64,000 nt of DNA from Paenibacillus sp. FSL W8-0426. GTDB lineage: Bacteria > Bacillota > Bacilli > Paenibacillales > Paenibacillaceae. The notes under the pieces are model-generated. The model did no database searches. It was not told where the DNA came from and saw nothing but the letters and a program-made list of their open reading frames with translations. The translations under genes were made by a program, and so were the position numbers. This document shows, piece after piece, positions 1 to 9,069 of this stretch (position 1 is its first letter; every line of letters starts with the position of its first letter). The stretch is taken from the NCBI RefSeq assembly GCF_037969725.1, contig NZ_CP150203.1, positions 946,001 to 1,010,000 of the forward strand, in the 5' to 3' direction.

Positions 1-1317
1 CGGATGGATGGCAAGGCGCTGGCGGCAACGTTGCCTTGGGAGCCGGTATGGGTCAATCAAGGCGACATTAATTATACGTTCCTTCAGGCAGGGAATGAAG
101 ATGTTCTGTTGATCAAAGGCGATGACGGCGGATTCAGCGGTTTTTACCATGAAGGCTCCGTTTATGCACTGGATCGGCATACAGGCAAAAAGCTGTGGCA
201 GATCAATACCGGCTTCGGCATGTTCCTGACAAAACTTGATGCAAGCCGCGAGTATGTGACGCTGTATGCCGACTATGATCCGGCTGAAAGAGATTACGTG
301 CATCGGATACGTCATATTCGCCTGAAGGACGGGAAGGTGATGTGGGAGCGGACGGCCAAGCAAGGTTTCGAAGGTAACACGGTTACTGCTGCCGCGAATG
401 TTGTGGTTGTGGAGGACCAGGTGCAATCGGACGGCAAAAAAGCCCGTACTACCGTACTGAATGCAAAGAACGGAAAAACATTGTGGACGCTGAACCTGAG
501 CGGGGAATATCGCCTTTTGAACGAAGGAGCCGACGATCCTTACGTCCTGTACTGGAATAAAAATAAACTGGTTGCCGCAGAACCTTATACGGGCAAGGTG
601 GTTTGGAGCAAACCGGCGAAAAAGTCGACGATCGACGATCCGCAGCACGATCCTTACTTCGACGGCATCCAACGGCTGGATCCTTTCGCTGCTGCTTCAC
701 AGGAGCGCTGGATGCTGCTGGATGATCAGTGGGTGTTGATCGACCTGAAGACCGGGGAGGAACAGGCGAAGTTCGCAGCCCGGAATGGGCAGCGTTTCGA
801 GGTGTTGAACGACGGTCGTCTGCTCATCCGGGAAAACCAAAACGGTCAAAATTACGGAGATGTCCATGACTATAGCACGACATTATTCGACCCGAAAAGC
901 AACAAAAAGCTATGGGCGATCGAAGGAAAGTTCGACCGTGGATTGGTGGAAGGGAATCGATTGTATGGCGTCTTGAACGGTTTTCCGGCGGCATTGGATT
1001 ACGATTCGGGCAGCGTAGTGTGGAACGTCGAAGAGGAAGGGGTCGCGATTCCGATGCTGCTCAATCAGGGAAGCTACGTTCTTGCGGGCGACCAGCTTCT
1101 GCTGCCTCGGGGGGATGACCTGCTGGTACTGGACAAAAATACCGGAAAGATCGGCGGACGCATCCACGATATCGTCATGGGTACGCCGGAGCATCGGGAT
1201 CGGGATGCCAAAAACGGCACGATGAACCGCATCGGCGATGACATTTATATCGGATCGGCCAATGGACGCTTCGGTCTCTATTCGGCAGACACGCTATCAG
1301 CGAACATCTCGCGCTAA
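1..1317 (+). CDS. PQQ-like beta-propeller repeat protein (5' truncated by window)
   Basis: The reading frame is open to the left edge, so the N-terminus, and any signal peptide, lies outside the window. At least 437 residues are visible. Repeated blades of the type VYALDRHTGKKLWQI, TVLNAKNGKTLW, VAAEPYTGKVVW and LVLDKNTGKIGG are the tryptophan-docking blades of PQQ-like (quinoprotein/outer-membrane-assembly type) propellers. In Firmicutes such proteins are usually secreted or cell-wall associated and rarely bind PQQ; no enzymatic residues are evident. A weak hairpin follows at 1365-1400. The family assignment is firm, the function unknown. Confidence 0.8.
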   Translation, partial: RMDGKALAATLPWEPVWVNQGDINYTFLQAGNEDVLLIKGDDGGFSGFYHEGSVYALDRHTGKKLWQINTGFGMFLTKLDASREYVTLYADYDPAERDYVHRIRHIRLKDGKVMWERTAKQGFEGNTVTAAANVVVVEDQVQSDGKKARTTVLNAKNGKTLWTLNLSGEYRLLNEGADDPYVLYWNKNKLVAAEPYTGKVVWSKPAKKSTIDDPQHDPYFDGIQRLDPFAAASQERWMLLDDQWVLIDLKTGEEQAKFAARNGQRFEVLNDGRLLIRENQNGQNYGDVHDYSTTLFDPKSNKKLWAIEGKFDRGLVEGNRLYGVLNGFPAALDYDSGSVVWNVEEEGVAIPMLLNQGSYVLAGDQLLLPRGDDLLVLDKNTGKIGGRIHDIVMGTPEHRDRDAKNGTMNRIGDDIYIGSANGRFGLYSADTLSANISR

Positions 1318-1364
1318 GGCTTGTCTCCCGCCAAAGGATGATTTATTATAGATGAACAGGATTG

Positions 1365-1403
1365 CTCGCGCTCCGGTTATCGGCTGTGCGGGCTTTTCTC
1401 CAT
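1365..1403 (+). terminator. probable intrinsic terminator after PQQ-repeat gene
   Basis: GCTCGC and GCGGGC can pair around a GC-rich loop, followed by TTTTCT. The stem is short and has one G-U pair, so this is tentative. Confidence 0.4.
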
Positions 1404-1448
1404 GTGTTCTGAAGAACCATGCATGATCCTATCGCGGGGGGAAGCTCC

Positions 1449-2231
1449 ATGATTTCATTATACGGCGTGAGCAAGCGTTACAGCGAACGCGGATCTCGTA
1501 CGGATCAAGGATTTGAAGCCCTCAGCGCAGTGTCGCTGGAAGTGGGCCAAGGCGAAATCCACGGCATCATCGGCTCGAGCGGGGCGGGGAAATCCACGTT
1601 GCTGCGCATGCTGAACGGGCTCGAGAAGCCGGACGAGGGCGAAGTGGTCGTGAACGGCCAGCGATTTACAGGCATGAACGAACGGGCGCTCCGAGAAGCT
1701 CGTCGATCGATCGGCATGATCTTTCAGCATTTCAACCTGGTCAGCAACCGGACGGTGATCGGCAACGTGTGCATGCCGTTGGAGCTTGCGCGCATGCCGA
1801 AATCCGACCGGGTTGCGCGCGGCTTGGACGTGCTGCGGTTTGTCGGCCTGGAAGACAAAGCCCGGCAGTACCCGGCCCAGCTAAGCGGGGGGCAGAAGCA
1901 GCGCGTGGCCATTGCAAGAGCGATTGCGAGCCGTCCGGACTTGCTTCTCTGCGACGAGCCGACGTCCGCGCTTGATCCGCAAACGACGAGCGGAATCATT
2001 GACTTGCTGCGTCATGTCAATGCATCGCTGGGCGTCACCGTCGTGCTCGTGACCCATGAGATGGAGGTAGCACGGCAGCTGTGCCATCGCATTTCCGTGA
2101 TGCGGGAAGGACGGATCGCGAAGACGTTATCCGAGGCGGAGGTACGCAGCATTCCCGCTCCCGGTCCGGATATGCTCACCGCATTGCTGAAAGGTGATGC
2201 CTTAACGGGAGGTGGCAGGAATGATACCTGA
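1449..2231 (+). CDS. metN: methionine ABC transporter ATP-binding protein MetN
   Basis: This is the ATPase of a methionine/methionine-derivative importer. The Walker A motif (GSSGAGKST), the Q-loop region (IFQHFNLV), the ABC signature LSGGQKQR and Walker B LLLCDEPTSALD are all present and in order. The start at 1449 (MISLYGVSKRY) is preferred over 1419 because a G-rich GGGGGGAAG lies just upstream and the protein then begins at the usual ABC beta strand. The C-terminal NIL/ACT-like regulatory domain found in many MetN proteins (about 340 aa) is absent; this protein is about 260 aa. The gene overlaps metI by 11 bp, and metI-metQ follow directly. Methionine specificity is inferred from the MetI and MetQ partners. 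Confidence 0.88.
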   Translation: MISLYGVSKRYSERGSRTDQGFEALSAVSLEVGQGEIHGIIGSSGAGKSTLLRMLNGLEKPDEGEVVVNGQRFTGMNERALREARRSIGMIFQHFNLVSNRTVIGNVCMPLELARMPKSDRVARGLDVLRFVGLEDKARQYPAQLSGGQKQRVAIARAIASRPDLLLCDEPTSALDPQTTSGIIDLLRHVNASLGVTVVLVTHEMEVARQLCHRISVMREGRIAKTLSEAEVRSIPAPGPDMLTALLKGDALTGGGRNDT

Positions 2232-2889
2232 CATCGTGCTGCAATATCAGCATGAAATCTGGCAGGCGATTGGAGAGACCTTCGTCATGGTGGGCATTTC
2301 CATTGCGGCTGCCGTTCTGATCGGTTTGCCCCTTGGCACGCTGCTTTACCTGTTCAGGAAAGGACAGCGTTACGAGAATCGGCCATTATTCACGATCTTG
2401 GGGAGCCTGGTGAACATTATTCGTTCGTTCCCGTTCCTGCTGCTCGTGGTGTTCATGATTCCGTTCACGCGCATGGTTGTCGGCACGTCGATCGGCACGC
2501 TGGCCGCGACGGTGCCGCTGTCGGTGATTGCGATCGCCTATTATGCACGGCTTGCGGAGCAAGCATTGCTCGACGTACCCAAAGGCGTGCTGGAGGCTGC
2601 GGCTTCGATGGGGGCTTCGACGATGCAGTTGGTGTTCAAGTTCCTGTATGTCGAAGCACGCTCAAGTCTTGTGCTGGGCTTGACCACCGCAACGATCAGT
2701 TTCATTTCCTATTCCACGGTCATGGGGATCGTGGGGGGAGGCGGCGTTGGCGATTTTGCCATTCGTTACGGTTATCAGCGCTTTGAAACAGAGCTTATGG
2801 CATTTACGATCATTATCATGATCATCCTGGTCCAAGCGATCCAATATACGGGCACGCGGCTGTCCCGCTGGATTGACCGCAGATCGTGA
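2221..2889 (+). CDS. metI: methionine ABC transporter permease MetI
   Basis: This is an integral membrane permease of about 222 residues with five to six hydrophobic segments. The conserved binding-protein-dependent transport loop (EAAASMGASTMQLVFKFLYVEA) is the EAA motif that docks onto MetN. The ATG at 2221 follows GGGAGGTGG and overlaps the end of metN, indicating translational coupling; a GTG at 2212 lies inside the Shine-Dalgarno and is not the start. The motif GGGGVGDFAIRYGYQRF near the C-terminus is typical of MetI. It acts with MetN and the MetQ lipoprotein. Confidence 0.9.
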   Translation: MIPDIVLQYQHEIWQAIGETFVMVGISIAAAVLIGLPLGTLLYLFRKGQRYENRPLFTILGSLVNIIRSFPFLLLVVFMIPFTRMVVGTSIGTLAATVPLSVIAIAYYARLAEQALLDVPKGVLEAAASMGASTMQLVFKFLYVEARSSLVLGLTTATISFISYSTVMGIVGGGGVGDFAIRYGYQRFETELMAFTIIIMIILVQAIQYTGTRLSRWIDRRS

Positions 2890-2930
2890 TCCAACAAACA
2901 GATTATTTACGAGAAGGGGTTATTACATTG

Positions 2931-3767
2931 ATGAAAGCAAAATGGATGCTGCTTGTACTGGCACTGATGCTCGTGCTGGCCGGTTGCGGCAAAAAAGAGG
3001 AAACACCTGCGGCGGAAGGCAACGCAAACGGTTCTGACGCCAAACAGGAAGTGACACTGAAAGTAGCGACCCTGATTCCACCAATGACAGACGTGCTTGA
3101 TATTGTGAAGCCTTTGCTGAAGGAAGACGGCGTGAACCTGGAAGTGGTGGTTCTGTCCGATAACGTGCAGCCGAACACGGCGCTTGCCAACAAGGAAGTA
3201 GACGCCAACTTCTTCCAACATGTGCCTTATATGGAGCAGTACAACGAAGCGAACAACGCTACCTTGGTGCCGGTTCAACCGATTTACAACGCGATTTACG
3301 GCGCATACTCCAAAAAGTACAAATCGATGGACGAGCTGCCCGAAGGCGCGACGATCGCGATCGCGAACGATCCATCCAACATCGGACGTTCCCTTGTGAT
3401 GCTGGAGCAGAACGGCATTATCAAGCTGAAGGAAGGCGTTGGATTTAACGCTACCCAGGCCGATATCGTGGAGAACAAAAAGAACTACAAGTTTGAAGAG
3501 GTCGACCTGCTGATGCTGGCCCGCATGATGGATGACGCCGACCTGGTTGCCATGACCCCGGCTTACGCTAGCCCGCTGGGTCTTACGCCGAAGAAGGATG
3601 CATTGCTCACCGAAAAGGATGATTCCCATTTTGCAATTACGCTGGTTGCCCGGGAAGACAACAAGGATTCGGAGGCGATCCAGAAGCTGGCGAAACGCAT
3701 GGCCGGCCCGGAAGTGAAAGCCTTCTTTGAAAAAAATTACGCGGATATCGCCATTCCTGCATTTTAA
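2931..3767 (+). CDS. metQ: methionine-binding lipoprotein MetQ (NlpA family)
   Basis: This is the extracellular substrate-binding lipoprotein of the MetNIQ importer. The start at 2931 (MKAKWMLLVLALML) gives a clean signal peptide ending in the lipobox LAGC with lipidated Cys near residue 18, and GAGAAGGGG lies upstream. The mature domain begins VTLKVATLIPPMTDVLDIVKP and carries the NlpA/MetQ landmarks NVQPNTALANKEVDANFFQHVPYM and IAIANDPSNIGRSLVML. It is the last gene of the operon and is followed by a strong terminator. MetQ proteins bind L- or D-methionine; the exact ligand cannot be told from sequence here. Confidence 0.9.
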   Translation: MKAKWMLLVLALMLVLAGCGKKEETPAAEGNANGSDAKQEVTLKVATLIPPMTDVLDIVKPLLKEDGVNLEVVVLSDNVQPNTALANKEVDANFFQHVPYMEQYNEANNATLVPVQPIYNAIYGAYSKKYKSMDELPEGATIAIANDPSNIGRSLVMLEQNGIIKLKEGVGFNATQADIVENKKNYKFEEVDLLMLARMMDDADLVAMTPAYASPLGLTPKKDALLTEKDDSHFAITLVAREDNKDSEAIQKLAKRMAGPEVKAFFEKNYADIAIPAF

Positions 3768-3779
3768 AAAAAGTGCGTC

Positions 3780-3814
3780 AAAGGCCCGAGCCGAATAGGC
3801 TCGGGCCTTTTTTT
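3780..3814 (+). terminator. intrinsic terminator of metNIQ
   Basis: A perfect stem AAGGCCCGAGCC / GGCTCGGGCCTT with a 5-nt loop is followed by a T run. Confidence 0.92.
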
Positions 3815-3875
3815 CGGGGTAAGTATTCATCAAATAACGAGAATGGGAGTCCTTGATGAGATGGCTACCGAATTG

Positions 3876-4060
3876 CTAAAGAACCTGACACACGTTATTT
3901 CACGGAAATGGGCCAAGTTTGTGCTCTAATGAACCTGTGACACGCTATTCCGGGGAAATAATCTTGTTTTTCCTGTTGTGACCGTAAATAGAGTGTCTGA
4001 GGTTCGTAAGGATTGGAAAAGGATGCAAAACGGCGAAATAAGGTGTCTGAGATTCGTTAG
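3876..4060. repeat. 185-bp dispersed inverted element, copy 1
   Basis: Two direct units start with GAACCTG at 3881 and 3931, and two inverted units carry GGTTC at 4001 and GATTC at 4051. The spacings are 50, 70 and 50 bp. Unit consensus is about CTAACGAACMTGAGACACG followed by TTATTC. The copy lies between the metQ terminator and the narK terminator, in a convergent intergenic gap, so it appears to be outside any transcription unit. Copies 2 and 3 (31787, 48112) have identical geometry. Confidence 0.8.
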
Positions 4061-4129
4061 CACTCCGGGACAGAAATTGTCAACGCGTTCATTCTGCATT
4101 TTCCTCGTGATCGGAGAGAACCGTACAAA

Positions 4130-4152
4130 AGAAAAAAGCCGCAAGCGCGGCT
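4130..4152 (-). terminator. intrinsic terminator of narK
   Basis: Read on the minus strand, AGCCGC-gctt-GCGGCT is followed by TTTTTCTTTT. Confidence 0.85.
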
Positions 4153-4185
4153 CTCCTTAGGTAGATCATTGAAACTCGGGCCTCA

Positions 4186-5421
4186 TTAAGCAGAGAAAGA
4201 GGTTGATTCCTTTTTAGCTGCCAGCGAGTTTTTAAGCCAGTGGGCACGCCATTTGGACTGCATGACCAGCACAAGCGCCATGGAGGCGGCCGCGATCAAG
4301 CTAAGGATGACAAAGCCCGGAGTATAGGATTGGTACGTGCTGTAGAGTTGACCGAGAATCAGCGGAAGGGCGTATCCCCCGATTCCGCCTGCCGCGCCGA
4401 CAATGCCGGTCATCAGCCCGATTTCGTTGCCGAATCGCTGCGGCACAAGCTGGAAGACGGAGCCGTTCCCGGCGCCCAGACACATCATGCCCAGGAAAAG
4501 CATGACAACGACGACAGGCAATGGCGGCAGGAAGGACACGCCGATTAACATGATGCAAGCTCCCATGTACAGGTATGTCAGCATGCGGGTACCGCCGAGT
4601 TTGTCGGCCAGGAATCCGCCGACGGGGCGGAAGAAGCTTCCCGCGATGATGCAAAAGGTTGTAATATCGGCTGCATGCACCGCAGACAGGCCGTATTGCG
4701 TGTTGAAAAAGATGGTCAAATAGTTGGCCAGGCCGACGAATCCGCCAAAGGTGACGCAGTAGAAGGCGCAGAACACCCAGGCGTCACGCTGCTTCAACAG
4801 GCTGCTGTATTCGGACAGCTTTTTGGGAGCAGGCCGGTTGGGGCTGTTGCGGGCAAATAGGGAGAAAAAGACGAAGACGATTACGATCGGGATCAGTGCA
4901 AGGCCGAACACGATTTCCCAGCTGCCGAAATGGGTAGCCAATCGATTGGCAAAGAGGGTTGCGAGCACGGTTCCGCTATTCCCGGCACCGGCGATCCCCA
5001 TGGCCAGCCCCTGATGTTCCTTAGGATACCATTGGCCGGCAAGCGGAAGCGCTGCGGCGAAAGATGCGCCGGCAATGCCTAACAGCAGGGCGACGACATA
5101 CAGCTGGTTCAGGGAGTCGACCCACAGCCAGCCCAGCAGCAGCGGAATGACGGTGACGCCCATTCCGATCTGCGCAGTGAGTTTGGGGCCGATGTAGTCG
5201 GACATAAAACCTAACACGAGTCGAAGAATCGAACCGCCGAGGATGGGCAAAGCGACCAGGTTGGCTTTTTCCACCGGAGTCATCGGGTAATCCATCGCAA
5301 TAACGACGGCGAGTGGGCCCAACATGCCCCAGATCATAAAACTGATGTCGAAATACAGGAATGCACCGAACAAAGTAGGCTTGTGGCCGCTTTTCCAAAA
5401 ACTTTTCCTCTCCATCATCAT
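4186..5421 (-). CDS. narK: nitrate/nitrite MFS transporter NarK
   Basis: This is a 411-residue major facilitator of the nitrate-nitrite porter family with about 12 hydrophobic segments. Family landmarks visible are FLYFDISFMIWGMLGPL in helix 1, the loop GFMSDYIGPKL, GAGNSGTVLATLFANRL (a nitrate-signature-like Gly-rich helix) and GAGNGSVFQLVPQRF in the second half. It exchanges or imports nitrate and exports nitrite across the cytoplasmic membrane. The start at the first of three ATGs is 6 nt after GGAG. No nitrate reductase lies in the window, but an FNT-type nitrite/formate channel is 5 kb away on the same strand. A leader hairpin at 5489-5527 suggests post-initiation control. Confidence 0.88.
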   Translation of the reverse strand: MMMERKSFWKSGHKPTLFGAFLYFDISFMIWGMLGPLAVVIAMDYPMTPVEKANLVALPILGGSILRLVLGFMSDYIGPKLTAQIGMGVTVIPLLLGWLWVDSLNQLYVVALLLGIAGASFAAALPLAGQWYPKEHQGLAMGIAGAGNSGTVLATLFANRLATHFGSWEIVFGLALIPIVIVFVFFSLFARNSPNRPAPKKLSEYSSLLKQRDAWVFCAFYCVTFGGFVGLANYLTIFFNTQYGLSAVHAADITTFCIIAGSFFRPVGGFLADKLGGTRMLTYLYMGACIMLIGVSFLPPLPVVVVMLFLGMMCLGAGNGSVFQLVPQRFGNEIGLMTGIVGAAGGIGGYALPLILGQLYSTYQSYTPGFVILSLIAAASMALVLVMQSKWRAHWLKNSLAAKKESTSFSA

Positions 5422-5484
5422 TCATCGCTCCTCATCCTATTGATCATTCTCTAGTATTTTGTGATCCGTGCATGACTTCAGGCA

Positions 5485-5527
5485 GAAAAGGCCGCAATTC
5501 GTCCAGAAAGCTGAACGAGTTGCGGCC
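5485..5527 (-). promoter_or_regulatory. terminator-like hairpin in the narK leader
   Basis: On the minus strand a 13-bp stem (GGCCGCAACTCGT with ACGAATTGCGGCC, one mismatch, 12-nt loop) is followed by TTTTCTG, about 70 nt upstream of the narK start. It could be an attenuator or antitermination target, or the terminator of a short upstream transcript. Confidence 0.5.
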
Positions 5528-5680
5528 CCATTGCCGACAGGCGGTTCACGTCATTGTGCCCCGCACCTGTTATGATCACTGCACTGTGATTTTGATTCAA
5601 ATTATAAAAAGTCTTGAATCATATGTCAACTAAAATAACATTATTTTTGAAAAAATTATATTTTAGTGATTCTTATGATG

Positions 5681-5707
5681 TTTCATGTGATGTTAAATGA
5701 CATGAAA
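5681..5707. promoter_or_regulatory. candidate operator, 8+8 bp inverted repeat
   Basis: TTTCATGT and ACATGAAA are perfect complements separated by 11 bp. The site is in the divergent gap between narK and the GH3 gene. It does not fit an Fnr box. The binding protein is unknown. Confidence 0.4.
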
Positions 5708-6246
5708 AGTAGTTGAGTGGATATGGGGATTATGCTTAGTGAACTACTCTGATTTACCTGGTAGTCAATGTTAGAGCTTCTTGGGATCAGCCAGCAGGAT
5801 GACCGCCAATGTATCCGTTGTTGGAAAAGGAAGGGGGCTACATGTCGTTTGTTTATTCCAAATCGTTGAATTTAATAGAATAAAAAGGAGAATCGGGAAT
5901 GGGACGATTCGGCTGTTTTTGCATTGGAGAAATTCAAGCAACAAAGGTTACGGAAATGTAATTAATTCGCTTTCTTTTCCTGTTAGATGCATTTTCGAAG
6001 GGGTGATTCGCAAGAACTAGATTGTTTAAACCCAATCGATTTCCAATTTTAAGGGGGTGAAATTTACGCTTGGGTCGGCTATCGTAAGAAAGTGATCGCT
6101 TGTCGGTGAACACGACTTTTCTCAGCGATGAGCAGGGGCTCATGATATGGGCAGGTTGGACAAAGCGAGCTTACATTTTCTTGTATACATGTATTCAAAA
6201 TGTGCGCGAGGAAATGATCAAAGGAAGAGAAGGAGAGCATAACAAC

Positions 6247-8967
6247 ATGAACAGAAGCATCAACAGAGCTCTATCCCAACGCCAACGGCGATGGTTTACG
6301 ATGATGATCATCGTTGCATTGGCAGTCATGCCGCTGCATGCCTATGCCTCGCAAGCGGAATCCAAGACTGACCGTCCATGGATGAACGCCTCCCTGAGTG
6401 CAGAGGAGCGCACGGAGCTGCTGCTCCAGGCGATGACGTTGGAGGAAAAGGTCAGCTTCGTTACTGGTAAGGTCAATAACTATTATGGTTTCTATAATGA
6501 CGGCGTGGAAAGGCTCGGCATCCCTGCGCTGCAGATGGCAGACGGACCTGCCGGAGTGCGGGTGGCCAATCCGGATGTGCAGGATAAGAAATCCACCGCC
6601 CTCCCGGCACCGATTGCGCTTGCAGCGTCCTGGGATACGGAGCTGGCCGAAAAGTACGGAGACCTGATCGGTCAGGAAGCGCATGACACAACCCATAACG
6701 TGGTGCTTGGGCCGGGACTGGACATTGCCCGCACGCCATGGGGATCGCGCAACTTCGAATCACTTGGCGAAGATCCGCTGCTGGCTTCCGGGATGGGAGC
6801 GGCTTATGTAAAGGGAATTCAAAACAACCCGGTCATTGCGACAGCCAAGCACTACATCCTGAACAACCAGGAGACGGAACGTTTCACGACGAATGCGATC
6901 GCGAGCGAACGGGCCATTCAGGAAGTGTATGCACGTCCGTTCAAAGCGATGGTCGAGCAGGCGAATCTGGGAGCAGCGATGTGTTCGTTTAACCAGGTGA
7001 ACGGTACATATGCTTGCGAGAACAAGGACATGCTGACCGACGTTCTCAAAAAGCAATTTGGATTCGAAGGCTTCGTCATGAGCGACTATGGCGCGAATTT
7101 CAGCACCGCAAAATCCGCGAATGCAGGTCTCGATCTCGAAACGCCAGGCGAACCATACGGCAAATGGGGCGACAAGCTGTTGGAAGCCGTAAAACAGGGC
7201 GAGGTCAGCGAACAGACGCTGGACGACAAGGTCAGACGGATTTTGCTGCAAATGTTCGAGAAAGGTCTCTTCGATCAACCGGTTCGCAATCAGCAGATCG
7301 ATGCCAAGGCGGACGGTAAGAAAGCCCGTGAATTTGCGGAAGAAAGCATGGTGCTGCTGCAAAATGACAACAATGTTCTTCCGTTATCCGGCAAAAATCT
7401 CAAGTCGATTGCGGTCATCGGGCCCGATGCGGATACGTCGTCGGCAGCCGGAGGCGGCAGCAGTTTGGTCAACCCGACCTATACGGTAAGCCCGCTTCAG
7501 GGTATTCGCAACCGCGCGGGCCAAGGCGTCGAAGTCAACTATGCTGCCGGTACCGATCCGATCTCGGCAGGAGATGCGTTCAACGGTCCGGATGCGGTGC
7601 CATCCACGCTGTTATCGCCTGTCGATGCGGCACAAAGCGAAAGAAATGATAGTACCGAACATGCGGAAAATGGACTGCGTGCCGAATATTGGACCAATGC
7701 CAACATGGAAGGAAATCCTGAACTGGTCCGCATCGACCGGCAGGTGAACGTGAATCTCGGCTTCTATAACTACGAAGGCTTCAACGCGCAGTCGTCCAAG
7801 CTTCCCGTGACGCCAACGAAGTTCAATAGCAAGATGTCGGCACGCTGGACAGGTTCGATTACTGCCCCGAAATCGGGTGAGTATGCGTTATCCCTGACCA
7901 GTCTCGGCTCGGCGAAGCTGTATGTGGATAATCAACTGCTTGTGGACAATGAGGGGAAGGCTTTGGGAACAACGGAAAAGACGATTGCGCTCAAAGAAGG
8001 AGAGTCTCGCGAGATTCGGATCGAGTACCGCACGGACTTCCCTGTTCAGGCCAGCCATGACATGGGCGCCCAGGTTCGTTTCGGATGGAAGCCCGCAGAA
8101 GGCGCCGTGGATGCCCAAATGCAGAAGGCCGTCGAGCTTGCCAAAAAATCCGACGTAGCGGTGGTGGTGACCCGCACGTATGACAGCGAAGGGTATGTGG
8201 ATCGGTCTGATCTGGAGCTGCCGAACAATCAGGAACAACTTATTCGCGAGGTAGCCAAGGCGAATCCGAAAACGATCGTTGTACAAATGAGCGGTCGCGC
8301 GGTCGAAACCGACTCCTGGCAGAACGAGGTGCCATCTATCGTTCAAGCCTGGTACGCAGGTCAGGAACAAGGAAATGCCGTGGCGCGCGTTCTCTTCGGC
8401 GACGTGAATCCGTCGGGCAAGCTGCCCGTAACGTTCCCGGCGGACGAGACGAAAACACCGGTGTCTACCGCGAAGCAGTTTCCGGGCGTGAACGGAGTCG
8501 GCAGCTATTCCGAAGGCATCTTCGTGGGTTATAAGGGGTATGAAAAAGAGAACCTGACCCCTGCGTTTGCGTTTGGGCACGGTTTGTCTTATACGAGCTT
8601 CGATTATCGCAATTTGCATGTGAAAAATAAGGGCAAGGGTGACAAGGCAACGGTTGAGGTATCTCTAAATCTGCGCAACACGGGTAAACGCGCCGGTGCA
8701 GAAGTGGTACAGGTCTATGTCGGCCCATTGCCTGCCCGAGCGGAGACGCCAAAGAAACAACTTGCGGGCTGGGCCAAAGTCGATCTGAACGCAGGCAAGC
8801 AGCAGCGCGTTCAGATCGAGCTGGACCCATCGGCGTTGTCCTACTGGGATGAAACGTCGAACAAGTGGGTGACGCCGAAGGGTAAAGTCCCTGTTTATGT
8901 CGGCAGCGCATCGGACGATATCCGCCTGACAGGCAGCGTGAATATCGGAAATGCTTCCGGCAAATAA
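6247..8967 (+). CDS. secreted GH3 beta-glycosidase with inserted PA14 domain
   Basis: This 906-residue glycoside hydrolase family 3 enzyme probably releases terminal beta-linked sugars (beta-glucosidase or xylosidase type). ATG 6247 follows GAAGGAGAG and gives a signal peptide (residues 1-35, ending AYA-SQA). The N-terminal barrel runs from about residue 45 to 350, with the nucleophile Asp280 in GFVMSDYGA. The GH3 C-terminal sandwich is split by a PA14 carbohydrate-binding domain at about 477-612 (GLRAEYWTN to WTGSITAPKSGEYALSL). A fibronectin-III-like domain with GAEVVQVYVG ends the protein. The secreted GH30 gene follows about 100 bp downstream, suggesting joint action on plant or fungal glucan. 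The exact substrate cannot be read from the sequence. Confidence 0.9.
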   Translation: MNRSINRALSQRQRRWFTMMIIVALAVMPLHAYASQAESKTDRPWMNASLSAEERTELLLQAMTLEEKVSFVTGKVNNYYGFYNDGVERLGIPALQMADGPAGVRVANPDVQDKKSTALPAPIALAASWDTELAEKYGDLIGQEAHDTTHNVVLGPGLDIARTPWGSRNFESLGEDPLLASGMGAAYVKGIQNNPVIATAKHYILNNQETERFTTNAIASERAIQEVYARPFKAMVEQANLGAAMCSFNQVNGTYACENKDMLTDVLKKQFGFEGFVMSDYGANFSTAKSANAGLDLETPGEPYGKWGDKLLEAVKQGEVSEQTLDDKVRRILLQMFEKGLFDQPVRNQQIDAKADGKKAREFAEESMVLLQNDNNVLPLSGKNLKSIAVIGPDADTSSAAGGGSSLVNPTYTVSPLQGIRNRAGQGVEVNYAAGTDPISAGDAFNGPDAVPSTLLSPVDAAQSERNDSTEHAENGLRAEYWTNANMEGNPELVRIDRQVNVNLGFYNYEGFNAQSSKLPVTPTKFNSKMSARWTGSITAPKSGEYALSLTSLGSAKLYVDNQLLVDNEGKALGTTEKTIALKEGESREIRIEYRTDFPVQASHDMGAQVRFGWKPAEGAVDAQMQKAVELAKKSDVAVVVTRTYDSEGYVDRSDLELPNNQEQLIREVAKANPKTIVVQMSGRAVETDSWQNEVPSIVQAWYAGQEQGNAVARVLFGDVNPSGKLPVTFPADETKTPVSTAKQFPGVNGVGSYSEGIFVGYKGYEKENLTPAFAFGHGLSYTSFDYRNLHVKNKGKGDKATVEVSLNLRNTGKRAGAEVVQVYVGPLPARAETPKKQLAGWAKVDLNAGKQQRVQIELDPSALSYWDETSNKWVTPKGKVPVYVGSASDDIRLTGSVNIGNASGK

Positions 8968-9000
8968 TCGGTGTTACGAATATGGAAATCAATGAAGTCG

Positions 9001-9023
9001 CGGCCGCCTGGTTGCGGCTTTTT
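9001..9023 (+). terminator. weak terminator between GH3 and GH30
   Basis: GCCGC-ctggtt-GCGGC is followed by TTTTTCC. The short stem may allow readthrough into the GH30 gene. Confidence 0.55.
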
Positions 9024-9069
9024 CCACCCTTGGGAATCCGGGCGGAACGTATGGAAGGAGGGAGCAGCG

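Larger units (their letters stand above)
5422..6246. other. 825-bp divergent intergenic region narK / GH3
   Basis: AT-rich, with no convincing gene. It holds the narK leader hairpin, the 5681-5707 inverted repeat and a small hairpin GAATCG / CGATTC at about 5891-5908 followed by GGCTGTTTTT. Short open frames here lack ribosome binding sites and protein character. Confidence 0.5.

Noticed and set aside
1318..1448. S-box (SAM-I) riboswitch expected upstream of metNIQ
   Set aside because: The leader is too short, and the conserved S-box helices are not visible; only a weak terminator hairpin is present.
3926..4160. Short ORFs on both strands in the gap between metQ and narK
   Set aside because: They run through the repeat element and the narK terminator and lack ribosome binding sites.
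5580..5600. Fnr-like site near TGTGATTTTGATTCAA upstream of narK
   Set aside because: The second half-site does not match TCACA.
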